Assembly (NCBI RefSeq): GCF_000423865.1 | Contig: NZ_AUIU01000014.1 | Coordinates: 156,939 to 220,938, forward strand | Length of the DNA stretch: 64,000 nt | Direction: 5' to 3' | Origin: Thermodesulfovibrio thiophilus DSM 17215 | Lineage (GTDB): Bacteria > Nitrospirota > Thermodesulfovibrionia > Thermodesulfovibrionales > Thermodesulfovibrionaceae | In this document: positions 1-8,482 of the stretch, in pieces | Layout: every line of letters starts with the position of its first letter | How positions within the stretch are numbered: the first letter of the stretch is position 1 | The notes under the pieces: generated by a model | Databases searched by the model: none | What the model saw: the letters and a program-made list of their open reading frames with translations, nothing else | What the model was told of the DNA's origin: nothing | Position numbers and translations under genes: made by a program

Positions 1-309
1 AATGCTATTGCTTTAATTCATCCTGGAATTAATGAGGGTTTTGGATTAACTCCATTAGAAGCAATGGCATGTGGTTGCCCTGTAATAGTGGCTGACAGCG
101 GTGCTTTGCCTGAAGTTGTGGGTGAAGCTGGTATTTTGGTAAATCCAGAAGATAAAAAATCAGTATATGATGCTATCTGGAGCTTTGGTAAAGACACATT
201 AAAAAGGAAAGAATATATTGATAAGGGTTTAAAAAGAGCTCAAATGTTTGACTGGGAAAAATCAGCAGAAAAAATCGCAGAAATTATCAGAAGGTTTATG
301 AATGAATAA
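1..309 (+). CDS. Glycosyltransferase family 4, C-terminal part (cut by window start)
   Basis: The reading frame is open from base 1, so the gene begins upstream of the window and only about 102 C-terminal residues are visible. They carry the family 4 (GT-B fold) donor-nucleotide motif EGFGLTPLE (an E-x7-E pattern), followed by MACGCPVI and a helical tail ending in an FDWEKSAEKIAEII-type helix, as in WcaA/RfaB-like enzymes. The expected role is transfer of a nucleotide-sugar to a growing polysaccharide at the cytoplasmic face of the membrane. The next gene overlaps its last codons, which suggests one operon with the second glycosyltransferase and the flippase. The sugar and acceptor cannot be told. 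Confidence 0.85.
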   Translation, partial: NAIALIHPGINEGFGLTPLEAMACGCPVIVADSGALPEVVGEAGILVNPEDKKSVYDAIWSFGKDTLKRKEYIDKGLKRAQMFDWEKSAEKIAEIIRRFMNE

Positions 310-646
310 GTTCAATCATTATCATGAAATAAAAGGAGGCAAATTTCATGTATTAACAGAAAACTGGACATCAATATTTATACCTCCTACTTCTATAAAA
401 CTAACTCGTTATGGCACTAATTTTTATGATTATTATACCCATATAAGACCGTACACAAAAAAATCTTTATATCGTTTGTTTGTATCAGTAGGTTTTAAAG
501 ATATTTCTATTAAAGTAGAAAGAAATTTATTTATTATATTAGCCTTGCCCCTGCTTCTTATTATGCAACTGACAAAAAAGTTTGATATAGGAAGATTACT
601 TTATGAAATATTCGGTTGCGATTTATTCGGTGAAGCTCGCAAATGA
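302..646 (+). CDS. C-terminal fragment of a SAM-dependent methyltransferase-like protein
   Basis: 114 residues. The segment THIRPYTKKSLYRLFVSVGF resembles the end of class I methyltransferases, where a His-x-Arg-x-Tyr/Phe-T stretch is followed by a helix and a GF turn. The SAM-binding Rossmann half (GxGxG motif) is absent. A hydrophobic stretch (ILALPLLLIMQL) follows near the C-terminus. Its start overlaps the upstream glycosyltransferase stop and its stop overlaps the next start (ATGA), so it sits inside a tightly packed operon and may still be translated. It could be a truncated remnant or a small accessory subunit. The family is inferred from one motif only. Confidence 0.45.
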   Translation: MNKFNHYHEIKGGKFHVLTENWTSIFIPPTSIKLTRYGTNFYDYYTHIRPYTKKSLYRLFVSVGFKDISIKVERNLFIILALPLLLIMQLTKKFDIGRLLYEIFGCDLFGEARK

Positions 647-1746
647 AGATTCTTCATCTAATCTATGACCATATAAATAATCCATGGATTGGTGGAGGTG
701 GAGCTGTAAGGGCTTATGAGATAAATAAACGATTAGCCATGAAAGGGCATGAGATTTTAACTATTTCAGGAAAATATCCTGATGCAGAGAATTATGAAGA
801 AGATAACCTCAGATTCAACTTTCTTGGTAGTGATAAAAACTATATTTTAAGCGTATTTTCCTATGTTTTTAAGGCTATACAGTATCTAAAAAAGCATGCC
901 TATGATTTCGATATAGTCATTGAAGATTTTGCTCCCTGGAACCCTGTGTTTTCATCCTTTTTTCATAAAAATGTTATTTTACAACTTCACCATAAAGAAG
1001 GTCGTAACATCTTAAGAAAATATTTTATTTTAGGGCTGCCTTTTTATCTAATTGAAATGTTTTATCCAAAATTATTTTCTAATATTATTACAGTTTCAAA
1101 TAAAACCAGAGATAATTTTAGAGTTAACAGCGCAGTAATTCCTAATGGAATTTCGGAAGTTTTGCTATATGAAAAATCTTTAAATCATGATTATATTGCC
1201 TATATTGGAAGAATTGATATCTATAACAAGGGATTAGATGTACTCCTTACTGCTGTAAAAAATATTAAAATCAAAATATTAATTGCTGGTAAAGGAAAAG
1301 ATGAAAATAAACTTACAAAAAAAATAAAGAATTTAAACATCACAAACATTCATTTTATTGGTTTTCTGGCTGAAAACAAGAAGGTTTCGTTTATTTCAAA
1401 AGCAAAATTTTTAATCATGCCTTCAAGATTTGAAGGACAGGGAATTGTTGCATTAGAGGCTGCATCTATGGGAAAGCCTGTTATAGTCAGTGACATACCT
1501 GAACTAAGATGGGTTGTTGAAGCTGGATTTGGTATAAGTTTTAAGAGCGAAGATGCTACTGATTTAGCAGAAAAAATCAATTTTCTTTTACAAAGGGATG
1601 ATTTAATCACAGAGATGGGCAAACGCGGTATTGAGTATGCAAAGCAGTTTACATGGGATAGAATTGCAGAAAAATATGAACACTATCTTCTTTCCTTGCA
1701 TAATAAATTTTCTCATGCAGAAAATCTTAGTCTTAAACAAAGATGA
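643..1746 (+). CDS. Glycosyltransferase family 4
   Basis: 367 residues, a full-length GT-B glycosyltransferase. The N-terminal acceptor domain begins with a glycine-rich loop (GGGGAVRAYEINKRL) like those of WaaG/PimA relatives. The C-terminal half opens with YIGRIDIYNKGLDVLL and carries the donor-binding E-x7-E motif EGQGIVALEAASMGKPVI near residue 265. It should transfer a sugar from a nucleotide-sugar onto a lipid-linked glycan in the cytoplasm. The start ATG overlaps the previous stop, and the flippase gene starts immediately after its stop, so the genes are probably translationally coupled. Sugar specificity is unknown. Confidence 0.9.
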   Translation: MKILHLIYDHINNPWIGGGGAVRAYEINKRLAMKGHEILTISGKYPDAENYEEDNLRFNFLGSDKNYILSVFSYVFKAIQYLKKHAYDFDIVIEDFAPWNPVFSSFFHKNVILQLHHKEGRNILRKYFILGLPFYLIEMFYPKLFSNIITVSNKTRDNFRVNSAVIPNGISEVLLYEKSLNHDYIAYIGRIDIYNKGLDVLLTAVKNIKIKILIAGKGKDENKLTKKIKNLNITNIHFIGFLAENKKVSFISKAKFLIMPSRFEGQGIVALEAASMGKPVIVSDIPELRWVVEAGFGISFKSEDATDLAEKINFLLQRDDLITEMGKRGIEYAKQFTWDRIAEKYEHYLLSLHNKFSHAENLSLKQR

Positions 1747-2943
1747 ATGTTTAAAGATATCTCCTCTGTAAGCCTTGCATTTTTATATGTCAACATTCTC
1801 GGCTTTTTTTTTCACTCGATAGTGAGCAGAAGTCTTGGACCAGCAGGATATGGAGAATTTATGGTTTTATATTCCTTTATGCTGGTAGTTGGAAATATAA
1901 CAGCACTATTAAGCACAGTTGGAGTAAAAACTGTAGTTGAAAATCTTTCAAACAAATTTGAAGTTTTACGCTCTTTAAGACAGTACGGAATTTTTATAGG
2001 AGCCTTTTTTGCATTTATTGCCTGTATAATGTCACCAGTTTTTAAAAATTTCTTAAATGTAACAGAGATTTATTACTTTTTTATAATCGCATTTATATGG
2101 CTTGGTATGTTTAGTCTTGCTGTTGAACGAAGTTTTCTACAGGCAACCGGAAAATTCCATATTTATGCATTTTCTACTGCTTTTGAATGCACAATAAAGC
2201 TTCTAGCAGCAATTATAGCAACATATATTGGATTAAAGATTGGCGGTGTTCTTTCTGCTTCTGCCGTTGCGATTTTTTTATCACTGTTATTTCTTGTTTC
2301 AATTAACAGAGAGCTTTGGGGCAAAAAGATTAAATTAAGTATAAAAAAAATGATCAAGATTGCTGTTTATGTATCACCATCTGGCCTGTTTGTATATGCT
2401 GATGACATTTTTATCAGAAGAATATTTGATTCCCATACTGCAGGACTCTTTGCATCTGCATCTATAATTGGAAAAATACTTATTTGGTTCAGTCTGTCCA
2501 TTCTTGCTATATACTTCCCTAAATTTGTTCATTCTAAAACCTCGTCAGCACTGAAAAAATTCGCTTTACAGATGTTTGGTATTGTTTTAATAACTGAATT
2601 GGGTGCTCAAGTTGTTTTTTTCATTATCGGAAAACCTTTGTTTTTAATGCTATTTGGCAGTAAATTTGAACCCGCTCTACAATTTATACCATACTATTTT
2701 CTAGCTATTTTACCGCTAATTATAGATATGATTTTTATAAGCCTGGCAACAGCAGTTGAAAAAGGTCTTACTTTAATTTATATTCATCTAATTGTGTTTT
2801 ACAGTCTGTTTATTTTCCTATCATTTAGTTCAATCTTTGACTATCTGGAATATATTTTTTCAATCAATCTATTTTTTTTCTTTTTATATCTATGGATGTT
2901 TAAAAAAGAAATTTTTATTACTAACAAAGATAGCCAGCATTAG
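1747..2943 (+). CDS. Polysaccharide flippase (Wzx-like, MOP superfamily)
   Basis: 398 residues, almost entirely hydrophobic, with about 12 predicted membrane segments. The first helix is followed by SRSLGPAGYGEF, the signature loop after TM1 in the polysaccharide transporter (PST) branch of the MOP flippase superfamily. Such proteins flip undecaprenyl-linked oligosaccharide units across the inner membrane. It begins directly at the base after the upstream stop codon with no room for its own Shine-Dalgarno, so translation is probably coupled to the preceding glycosyltransferase. It closes the visible polysaccharide operon. O-antigen, capsule or exopolysaccharide cannot be distinguished. Confidence 0.85.
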   Translation: MFKDISSVSLAFLYVNILGFFFHSIVSRSLGPAGYGEFMVLYSFMLVVGNITALLSTVGVKTVVENLSNKFEVLRSLRQYGIFIGAFFAFIACIMSPVFKNFLNVTEIYYFFIIAFIWLGMFSLAVERSFLQATGKFHIYAFSTAFECTIKLLAAIIATYIGLKIGGVLSASAVAIFLSLLFLVSINRELWGKKIKLSIKKMIKIAVYVSPSGLFVYADDIFIRRIFDSHTAGLFASASIIGKILIWFSLSILAIYFPKFVHSKTSSALKKFALQMFGIVLITELGAQVVFFIIGKPLFLMLFGSKFEPALQFIPYYFLAILPLIIDMIFISLATAVEKGLTLIYIHLIVFYSLFIFLSFSSIFDYLEYIFSINLFFFFLYLWMFKKEIFITNKDSQH

Positions 2944-2979
2944 TATTTAAGCGGTTTTTGGACATTAATAAACCTTAAA

Positions 2980-3019
2980 GCAGCAAGTGGATGTGCTGCG
3001 AGAATGAGCGAAAACTCAT
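2980..3019 (+). other. Two small hairpins between flippase and tilS
   Basis: GCAGCA/TGCTGC pair across an 8-base loop (2980-2999), and ATGAG/CTCAT pair around CGAAAA (3004-3019). Neither is followed by a T-run, so an intrinsic terminator is not clear. They could be the 3' end structure of the polysaccharide transcript or part of an unrecognised RNA. Confidence 0.3.
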
Positions 3020-3063
3020 ACCATCTGTCAAAGCATCTTTTCAGCACCAAAAATTTCAAAATC

Positions 3064-3072
3064 TGTTAAAAT
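3064..3072 (+). promoter_or_regulatory. Extended -10 promoter of tilS (possibly leaderless)
   Basis: TG-n-TAAAAT lies 6 bases before the tilS ATG at 3079, and no Shine-Dalgarno sequence is visible. If used, transcription would start at or within a base or two of the start codon. The -35 region is weak. Confidence 0.45.
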
Positions 3073-3078
3073 TAACAG

Positions 3079-4461
3079 ATGGATATTCTTAAAAAAGTCA
3101 AGCAAACAATTGAAAAATATAATATGATTACAAAGCAAGACCATGTTCTAATAGGTTTATCCGGTGGACCTGATTCTGTGTTTCTTCTTCAGATTTTAAG
3201 CATGCTTAAACCTGAATACAGATTAAATATTTCAGCCGCATATATAGACCATGGATTAAGACCCGGAGATGTTCCAGATGAAATAGAATTCTGTAAAAAT
3301 TTATGTAACAGTTTTGATATCAATTTTTATACTCAATCGATAGATGTTAAGAGTTATGCTCAAAAACAGAGAATGAATATTCAGGAAGCAGCGAGAATCC
3401 TTAGATACGGAGTATTAGATCAGATAAGCATTAACATTAACGCACACAAGATTGCAGTTGCTCATAATGCTGATGACCAGGCTGAGACAGTTATAATGAG
3501 ATTGCTCAGAGGTGCAGGACCTGCTGGACTAAGCGGAATTCCACCTGTAAGAAAAAAAATCATCAGACCTATTATAGAAATTGAAAGAGAAGAAATCGAA
3601 AGATTTTTATCAGAAAAAAATATTCCTTTCATTATTGACCCTTCAAATGCAAGTCTGAAATATTTAAGAAATAGAATCAGACACAATTTAATGCCTGTAA
3701 TTAAATCACTCTCTCCACAGGCTACAAAAATCATTTCAAAGACCGCTGATATCCTGAGAGAAGAAAATGATTATATCAATGTTAATGTTACAAAAGCTCT
3801 AATGAGACTTATGAGCAGAAGAACGGATAAATCAGTGGAACTATTCTGTAATCCAATGGAAGTTTTAAACCTTGTAATACTGAGAAGAGCTTTAAGATTT
3901 GCAATTGACAGTGTCGCAGGGTTAAAAGGATTAACATTTGACCATATCGAAGACATAGTAAACCTGATTAAAAAGGGAAAATCAGGTGATAGAATCTATC
4001 TTCCTAAAGGTATTCGAGCAATCAAGGGATATTCAACTTTAACTATAACAGCAGAACCTCCGGGAAAACTTTCAACATATAAAATAACAGAACCTCATGA
4101 TATTTATCTTAAAGAATCTTCAATTGTTTTAAGTCTGAAAGAAATAAAAAGGGAGGATATTCAAAATCTTGGCGACGGTAAAAATACAATCTATATTGAC
4201 AGGGATAAGATTGAGTTTCCATTAATAATACGAGCAAGAAAACCTGGAGATTATTTTTATCCCTTTGGTTTTGGCAGACGAAAAAAGCTTCAGGATTTTT
4301 TTGTTGATGAAAAAGTTCCAAGAGATGAACGAGATACGATACCGGTAATTGAAAGCAAAGGAGAAATTATATGCATTGCAGGATACAGACTTGACGACAG
4401 ATTTAAAATTGATGATAATACGAAGATATGTTTACAGATAAAAATTATGCCAAAGTTATAA
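3079..4461 (+). CDS. tilS: tRNA(Ile)-lysidine synthetase TilS
   Basis: 460 residues, the usual length. The N-type ATP pyrophosphatase P-loop SGGPDS is at residues 28-33 (LIGLSGGPDSVFLLQ), followed by IDHGLRPG and AHNADDQAETVIMRLLRGAG, all diagnostic of TilS. The C-terminal third contains the RARKPGDYFYPFG and KKLQDFFVDEKVPR motifs of the TilS C-terminal domain. The enzyme joins lysine to C34 of tRNA-Ile(CAU) so that it reads AUA, which is essential here because AUA codons are used and AUA may even start infC. It overlaps the downstream PDZ gene by 34 bases. An internal ATG at residue 16 is a possible alternative start. Confidence 0.96.
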   Translation: MDILKKVKQTIEKYNMITKQDHVLIGLSGGPDSVFLLQILSMLKPEYRLNISAAYIDHGLRPGDVPDEIEFCKNLCNSFDINFYTQSIDVKSYAQKQRMNIQEAARILRYGVLDQISININAHKIAVAHNADDQAETVIMRLLRGAGPAGLSGIPPVRKKIIRPIIEIEREEIERFLSEKNIPFIIDPSNASLKYLRNRIRHNLMPVIKSLSPQATKIISKTADILREENDYINVNVTKALMRLMSRRTDKSVELFCNPMEVLNLVILRRALRFAIDSVAGLKGLTFDHIEDIVNLIKKGKSGDRIYLPKGIRAIKGYSTLTITAEPPGKLSTYKITEPHDIYLKESSIVLSLKEIKREDIQNLGDGKNTIYIDRDKIEFPLIIRARKPGDYFYPFGFGRRKKLQDFFVDEKVPRDERDTIPVIESKGEIICIAGYRLDDRFKIDDNTKICLQIKIMPKL

Positions 4462-5600
4462 TCACATTTTTCATTATAATCTCGGTAATTTTATTTTCAG
4501 CCGGTAATTTATATTGTGCAGAAACCCTATCAGATTCAATAAAAAATAAGCTTGATACAATTTATCAAAAATATTCAAATTCTATTATTCCTATAGATGG
4601 AGCTATGGCTACTGCAATAGATAAAAATTACGCAATAATACCATCAACAGTTTCTGAAAACACAAAAAAGATTTCATTGGTAGCATTAGACTCAAAACTA
4701 GGTATTGCAGTAATAAAACTTAATAGAGATTTAACTCCGATAAATTTCGATCTTCCATCATCAAAGGACAATTTATTTTTTCTTCTAACAATCCTGGAAG
4801 AGCCTGCTGTGATGCTGGTTAAAGGAAAATTTGAAGATAACAAAATTCAGATACAGGGCAAACAGATTCCGGGTTCACTACTGCTTTCTTTCGATTTAAT
4901 TCCTTTAGGCGTTGTAATTAAGAGCAGTAATGTTTCAGAAGTGTTATTAATTAAACCTTTTTACCAGGAAATCTACAAATTAATCAACAGGAAGCCAGGA
5001 TGGTTAGGACTTCAGGGGCAAACAGTCACTGCTGAATTAGGCAAAGCACTGTCTGTTTACGAAGGTGTTGTAATCACAAACATATATGAAGGTGGCCCTT
5101 CAGACAAAGCAGGATTGAAAAGAGGAGATGTGATAGTTCAGGCAGACGGTTTTAAGATTAAAGAATTAAAAGATCTGCAAAATCTGATTTCAACAAAATT
5201 TGCAGGTGAGTCTGTTAATCTTACAATATCACGGGAAGGCTCTCAAATGGAAGTCTCAGTAACTCTTGGAGAATCTCCAGACAACGTAGCTCAAACAAAA
5301 GCTTCGTATATAATACCACAGATAAAAGGCACTGACATTGTAGAAATTCCGGAAAATGTTAGAGCAAAGCTGAAAAAATCCATAAAAGGCGTATTCGTTA
5401 AAAAAATAGATGAAAACAGCCCGGCACTGGGTATATTGAAAGTTGACGATATAATTGTTGAAATCAATAAAAAATCCATAACCAACCTCAAAGACTTCAA
5501 CGAAGCCATTTCAAAAGCTGGACAAAATGACCTTCTCATCCTTGTTTACAGGCAGGACAGTTTTCAATATGTAATAATACCCGGGCAAAAATCTCATTAG
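4428..5600 (+). CDS. Exported HtrA-like protein with two PDZ domains, protease site apparently lost
   Basis: 390 residues. A signal peptide or N-terminal anchor covers residues 1-30 (IITFFIIISVILFSAG then LYCAE). The next 160 residues have the trypsin-like beta pattern of DegP/HtrA (AMATAIDKNYAIIPSTVS in place of the usual GSG...G-I-T-N-H), but no catalytic His and no GNSGGP serine motif can be found. Two PDZ domains follow: GGPSDKAGLKRGDVIVQADG near residue 225 and NSPALGILKVDDIIVEINKK near 330. It may be a periplasmic chaperone or adaptor rather than a protease. It overlaps tilS at its start, and its last 65 bases overlap the convergent hemW. Confidence 0.75.
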   Translation: MFTDKNYAKVIITFFIIISVILFSAGNLYCAETLSDSIKNKLDTIYQKYSNSIIPIDGAMATAIDKNYAIIPSTVSENTKKISLVALDSKLGIAVIKLNRDLTPINFDLPSSKDNLFFLLTILEEPAVMLVKGKFEDNKIQIQGKQIPGSLLLSFDLIPLGVVIKSSNVSEVLLIKPFYQEIYKLINRKPGWLGLQGQTVTAELGKALSVYEGVVITNIYEGGPSDKAGLKRGDVIVQADGFKIKELKDLQNLISTKFAGESVNLTISREGSQMEVSVTLGESPDNVAQTKASYIIPQIKGTDIVEIPENVRAKLKKSIKGVFVKKIDENSPALGILKVDDIIVEINKKSITNLKDFNEAISKAGQNDLLILVYRQDSFQYVIIPGQKSH

Positions 5601-6675
5601 AAAGAATCATCCCTTTATCTGTAAGTCTCACTCTATTACCTGAAATTGAAATCAAGTTCTTATACTCAGGACTTCCAAGCATCTCAATAATGCAGGGATT
5701 TGTTAAGATAACCCCGTCTTTCATTCTCAATCCAAGAAAAACTCTTTCTTTCAACTCCTCAGTTTTATCAACCGTGTAATCATTTATCCATGCAGGTTTG
5801 CCATCAATTAAATGTTCTGCATATGAAAATAAGTTTGATGGATTATGAAATCTCTTTCTATCAATAAATGAATGAGCCGAAGGACCAATACCAAGATATG
5901 GCACAGCTGACCAGTAGTTAATATTATGTCTGCACTGAAATCCAGGCTGAGCAAAGTTGGATATTTCATATTTTTTAAATCCTCTGCTTTCAAGAAATTC
6001 TGTCGCAAATTCATACATTGCAACAGTCTCTTCTTCAGGAGGTAAAGAAAAATTACCGGAATCAAGCTCTTTTGCTATTTTTGTATGCCTGTCAATCGAT
6101 AATTCATAACATGAAATATGTTGTATATCCCTGGTTACCAGTTTATTAAGAGTTGTTTTCCAGCTCTTTAATATCTGACCGGGAATACCATAGATCAAAT
6201 CAATAGAAATGTTGTCAAACCCCTCATTCACTGCAAGATCAACTGTCTTAAGTGCATCGTCTGAACTGTGAATTCTTCCCAGAAATGAAAGTTCTCTATC
6301 ATTTAATGACTGAACTCCTATGCTTAATCTATTGATTCCATAACTTCTCATCAACTTCAACTTTTCCTTATCCACTGTTGCAGGATTTATCTCAATTGAA
6401 AACTCAATATCATTTTTTGTTTTAAAATTTTCTCTCAGACTAACAAAAAGCTTTTCAAGACTTTCAATACTCAAACATGACGGAGTTCCGCCTCCTATAT
6501 ATAATGTTTCAAGCAGATGTAAAAACTCCTTTGTAAGTTCAATCTCTTTAAGTATTGATTTAAGATAGAGACCTTCTATCCCTTGATTCCAGTTTATTGA
6601 ATAGAAACTACAATAGTTACACTTTTTCAGACAAAAAGGAATATGAATATAAAGAGATGAAAAAAACATAGCCAT
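5536..6675 (-). CDS. hemW: Radical SAM haem chaperone HemW
   Basis: 379 residues. The radical SAM cluster motif CLKKCNYCSF (C-x3-C-x2-C) is near residue 15 within HIPFC, followed by LYIGGGTPS and GVQSLNDRELSFLGRIHS, the pattern of the HemN/HemW family. The Cys-x-Phe after the cluster and the short length favour HemW (haem insertion into respiratory enzymes) over true coproporphyrinogen dehydrogenase HemN. A HemN C-terminal domain is present (SFIDRKRFHNPSNLFSYAEHL). Met-1 and Met-3 are both possible starts. The gene is divergent from the radical SAM gene at 6693, with only 17 bases between the two start codons. Confidence 0.88.
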   Translation of the reverse strand: MAMFFSSLYIHIPFCLKKCNYCSFYSINWNQGIEGLYLKSILKEIELTKEFLHLLETLYIGGGTPSCLSIESLEKLFVSLRENFKTKNDIEFSIEINPATVDKEKLKLMRSYGINRLSIGVQSLNDRELSFLGRIHSSDDALKTVDLAVNEGFDNISIDLIYGIPGQILKSWKTTLNKLVTRDIQHISCYELSIDRHTKIAKELDSGNFSLPPEEETVAMYEFATEFLESRGFKKYEISNFAQPGFQCRHNINYWSAVPYLGIGPSAHSFIDRKRFHNPSNLFSYAEHLIDGKPAWINDYTVDKTEELKERVFLGLRMKDGVILTNPCIIEMLGSPEYKNLISISGNRVRLTDKGMILSNEIFARVLLHIENCPACKQG

Positions 6676-6679
6676 ACTT

Positions 6680-6685
6680 TATAAT
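6680..6685 (+). promoter_or_regulatory. -10 box TATAAT just upstream of the radical SAM gene
   Basis: A consensus TATAAT ends 7 bases before the ATG at 6693. No ribosome binding site fits in between, so a leaderless transcript is likely. The -35 region would lie inside the 5' end of hemW and is not consensus. Confidence 0.45.
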
Positions 6686-6692
6686 ACCGTAA

Positions 6693-7676
6693 ATGAAATT
6701 TATTGAAAAAATTTTGATGCCACATCTTGAATGGGTTCAGCTTGAAGTCTCAAGTCTTTGTAATGCTTCATGCTTTTACTGCCCGCATACAACACATAGA
6801 AAGCAATGGACTGGAAGGAATATAACTCTGAATGAGTTTCTACAAATCATGCCTTATCTTAAAAAAATTAAACTTCTATATCTTCAGGGATGGGGAGAGC
6901 CTTTCTGTAATCCGGATTTTTTTAAATTTGTTGAGATTGCAAAAAAATATGGATGCAGAACAGGAACAACAACAAATGGAATGCTCATTGAAGAAGCTCA
7001 CATTGAAAAAATAATTGACTCAAGCATGGATATAATAGCATTCTCACTTACAGGAATAAAGAAAAATGATACTCTGCGGACAGGAACAAAAGCCGGGAAA
7101 GTTTTTAAAGTTATTGAAAGATTAAATGAAGAAAAAATAAAAAAGGCAGTTTCAAAACCAGAAATTCACATTGCTTATATGCTGCTTAAATCAAATTTTG
7201 ATGAACTTGAAGAAATTCCTGAAACTCTTACTAAATCTGGAATTGATCATGTAGTTATTAGCATTCTCGATCTGGTTTCCGATTCATCTCTTAAAGACGA
7301 ATGTCTTGTTCCTGAAACAGAGGAAGAATTTAATGTCTTAAAAAATAAAGCCTTACATGTTATAAACAAAGGAAGGAAACTCAATATAGCAGTAGCTTTT
7401 AATCTTTCACATCCATTTAAAAAAGGAAAAACCTGTTCTGAAAAACCTCTGCAGTCAATTTTTATAAACTCATCTGGACATGTTTCTCCATGCGTATTTA
7501 CAGGTATTCCATCAGAGGGATTTAAAAATTTGTATTTTGGTAACATAAATGAACAATCATTACCATCTATCTGGAGAAGTCGTGAATATAGAGAATTTCG
7601 CAAGAAACATCTTGAAGATGATAAGTCCTTACCATGCAATATCTGTCCTAAACGTAGAGTGGTTGAACTAGCTTAA
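6693..7676 (+). CDS. Radical SAM protein with SPASM-type C-terminus
   Basis: 327 residues. CNASCFYCP (C-x3-C-x2-C at about residues 23-30) binds the SAM-coordinated 4Fe-4S cluster, and GWGEPFCNPDF and TTNGMLI follow as in the TIM-barrel core. The last 90 residues hold further cysteines (GKTCSEKP, SPCVFTG, CNICPKRR), which fits auxiliary cluster binding in a SPASM/twitch domain as in peptide-modifying and molybdopterin-type enzymes. It stands alone between hemW and the fdh genes and no precursor peptide gene is visible nearby. The substrate is unknown; a link to cofactor or enzyme maturation is only a guess from the neighbours. Confidence 0.8.
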   Translation: MKFIEKILMPHLEWVQLEVSSLCNASCFYCPHTTHRKQWTGRNITLNEFLQIMPYLKKIKLLYLQGWGEPFCNPDFFKFVEIAKKYGCRTGTTTNGMLIEEAHIEKIIDSSMDIIAFSLTGIKKNDTLRTGTKAGKVFKVIERLNEEKIKKAVSKPEIHIAYMLLKSNFDELEEIPETLTKSGIDHVVISILDLVSDSSLKDECLVPETEEEFNVLKNKALHVINKGRKLNIAVAFNLSHPFKKGKTCSEKPLQSIFINSSGHVSPCVFTGIPSEGFKNLYFGNINEQSLPSIWRSREYREFRKKHLEDDKSLPCNICPKRRVVELA

Positions 7677-7684
7677 TTTTTTTA

Positions 7685-7719
7685 AATATTCAGGGAAGGC
7701 TTAGCCTTCCCTGAATATT
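7685..7719. terminator. Perfect 16-bp palindrome between convergent genes (probable bidirectional terminator)
   Basis: AATATTCAGGGAAGGC and its exact complement are separated by a 3-base loop. It lies between the radical SAM stop (7676) and the fdhB stop (7729). No long T-run follows on either side, so termination strength is uncertain despite the very stable stem. Confidence 0.6.
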
Positions 7720-7728
7720 ACTGTGAGA

Positions 7729-8472
7729 CTATTTCTTTAGTTCTTCTGTTGATTTCTGTGCAAGATATTTAATAAAGGAAGATGTTGTTGAATCGCTTCG
7801 TCCTACAAGTGTTCTGAGCACAGAGCCCCAGAAAGCAACAGACTCAGATATACGTGGATTTTCAGCAAGCTTGTAAACCTTCGGTGAATCCTTAAGGGCA
7901 AATACTATACCTAATCCACCCAGGTCTGTCTCTCCGTAAAGTTTAAATCCCTTTGCTTTGGCCTCTTTTATAAGAGCCTCTCTGTCGCCGAATTTTATTG
8001 CTCCAGTTGGACATGTTTTAGCGCAGGCAGGAGTGAGATTTGCTTTTACTCTGTCTAGACATAGATGACATTTAGCTATCTTGCCCTTCCCTGCCTGATC
8101 ATATCTTGGAATATCAAAAGGACAGGCAGATCTACATGCATGACAGGCAATACACTTGTTTTTATCATAATAAACAATTCCGGTTTCCTTATCTTTCATC
8201 AAAGCTCCAACAGGACATATCTGTACACAGGCAGGCTCTCCGCAGTGCATACATCTATGACTTACAAATAACCATTTTACTCCTTTTGCATCAGAGCTCT
8301 CTATAAACCTGATTCTATTAAATGTATTTGCATCAAGGTCTGGTGGATTTTCATGTGTTCCATTATTCTTTGTCTTTGTTACACCAAGTTGATTCCATTC
8401 CTTGCATGCAACCTGACAGGCTCTGCATCCTATACATATATCTGGAGTTATCAATAATCCCTTACGTGCCAT
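7729..8472 (-). CDS. fdhB: Formate dehydrogenase iron-sulfur (beta) subunit
   Basis: 247 residues with four ferredoxin-type cysteine clusters: CIGCRACQVACKEWNQLG (residue 12 on), CMHCGEPACVQICP, CIACHACRSACP, and CHLCLDRVKANLTPACAKTCP. This is the DMSO reductase-family electron-transfer subunit that passes electrons from the molybdenum/tungsten site of FdhA. No C-terminal membrane anchor is seen and no gamma (cytochrome b) gene follows, so the enzyme is probably a soluble periplasmic FdhAB carried out by the Tat signal of FdhA. A strong GGAGGTG precedes the ATG by 5 bases. It lies 10 bases after fdhA in the same transcript. Confidence 0.93.
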   Translation of the reverse strand: MARKGLLITPDICIGCRACQVACKEWNQLGVTKTKNNGTHENPPDLDANTFNRIRFIESSDAKGVKWLFVSHRCMHCGEPACVQICPVGALMKDKETGIVYYDKNKCIACHACRSACPFDIPRYDQAGKGKIAKCHLCLDRVKANLTPACAKTCPTGAIKFGDREALIKEAKAKGFKLYGETDLGGLGIVFALKDSPKVYKLAENPRISESVAFWGSVLRTLVGRSDSTTSSFIKYLAQKSTEELKK

Positions 8473-8482
8473 ATTTCACCTC

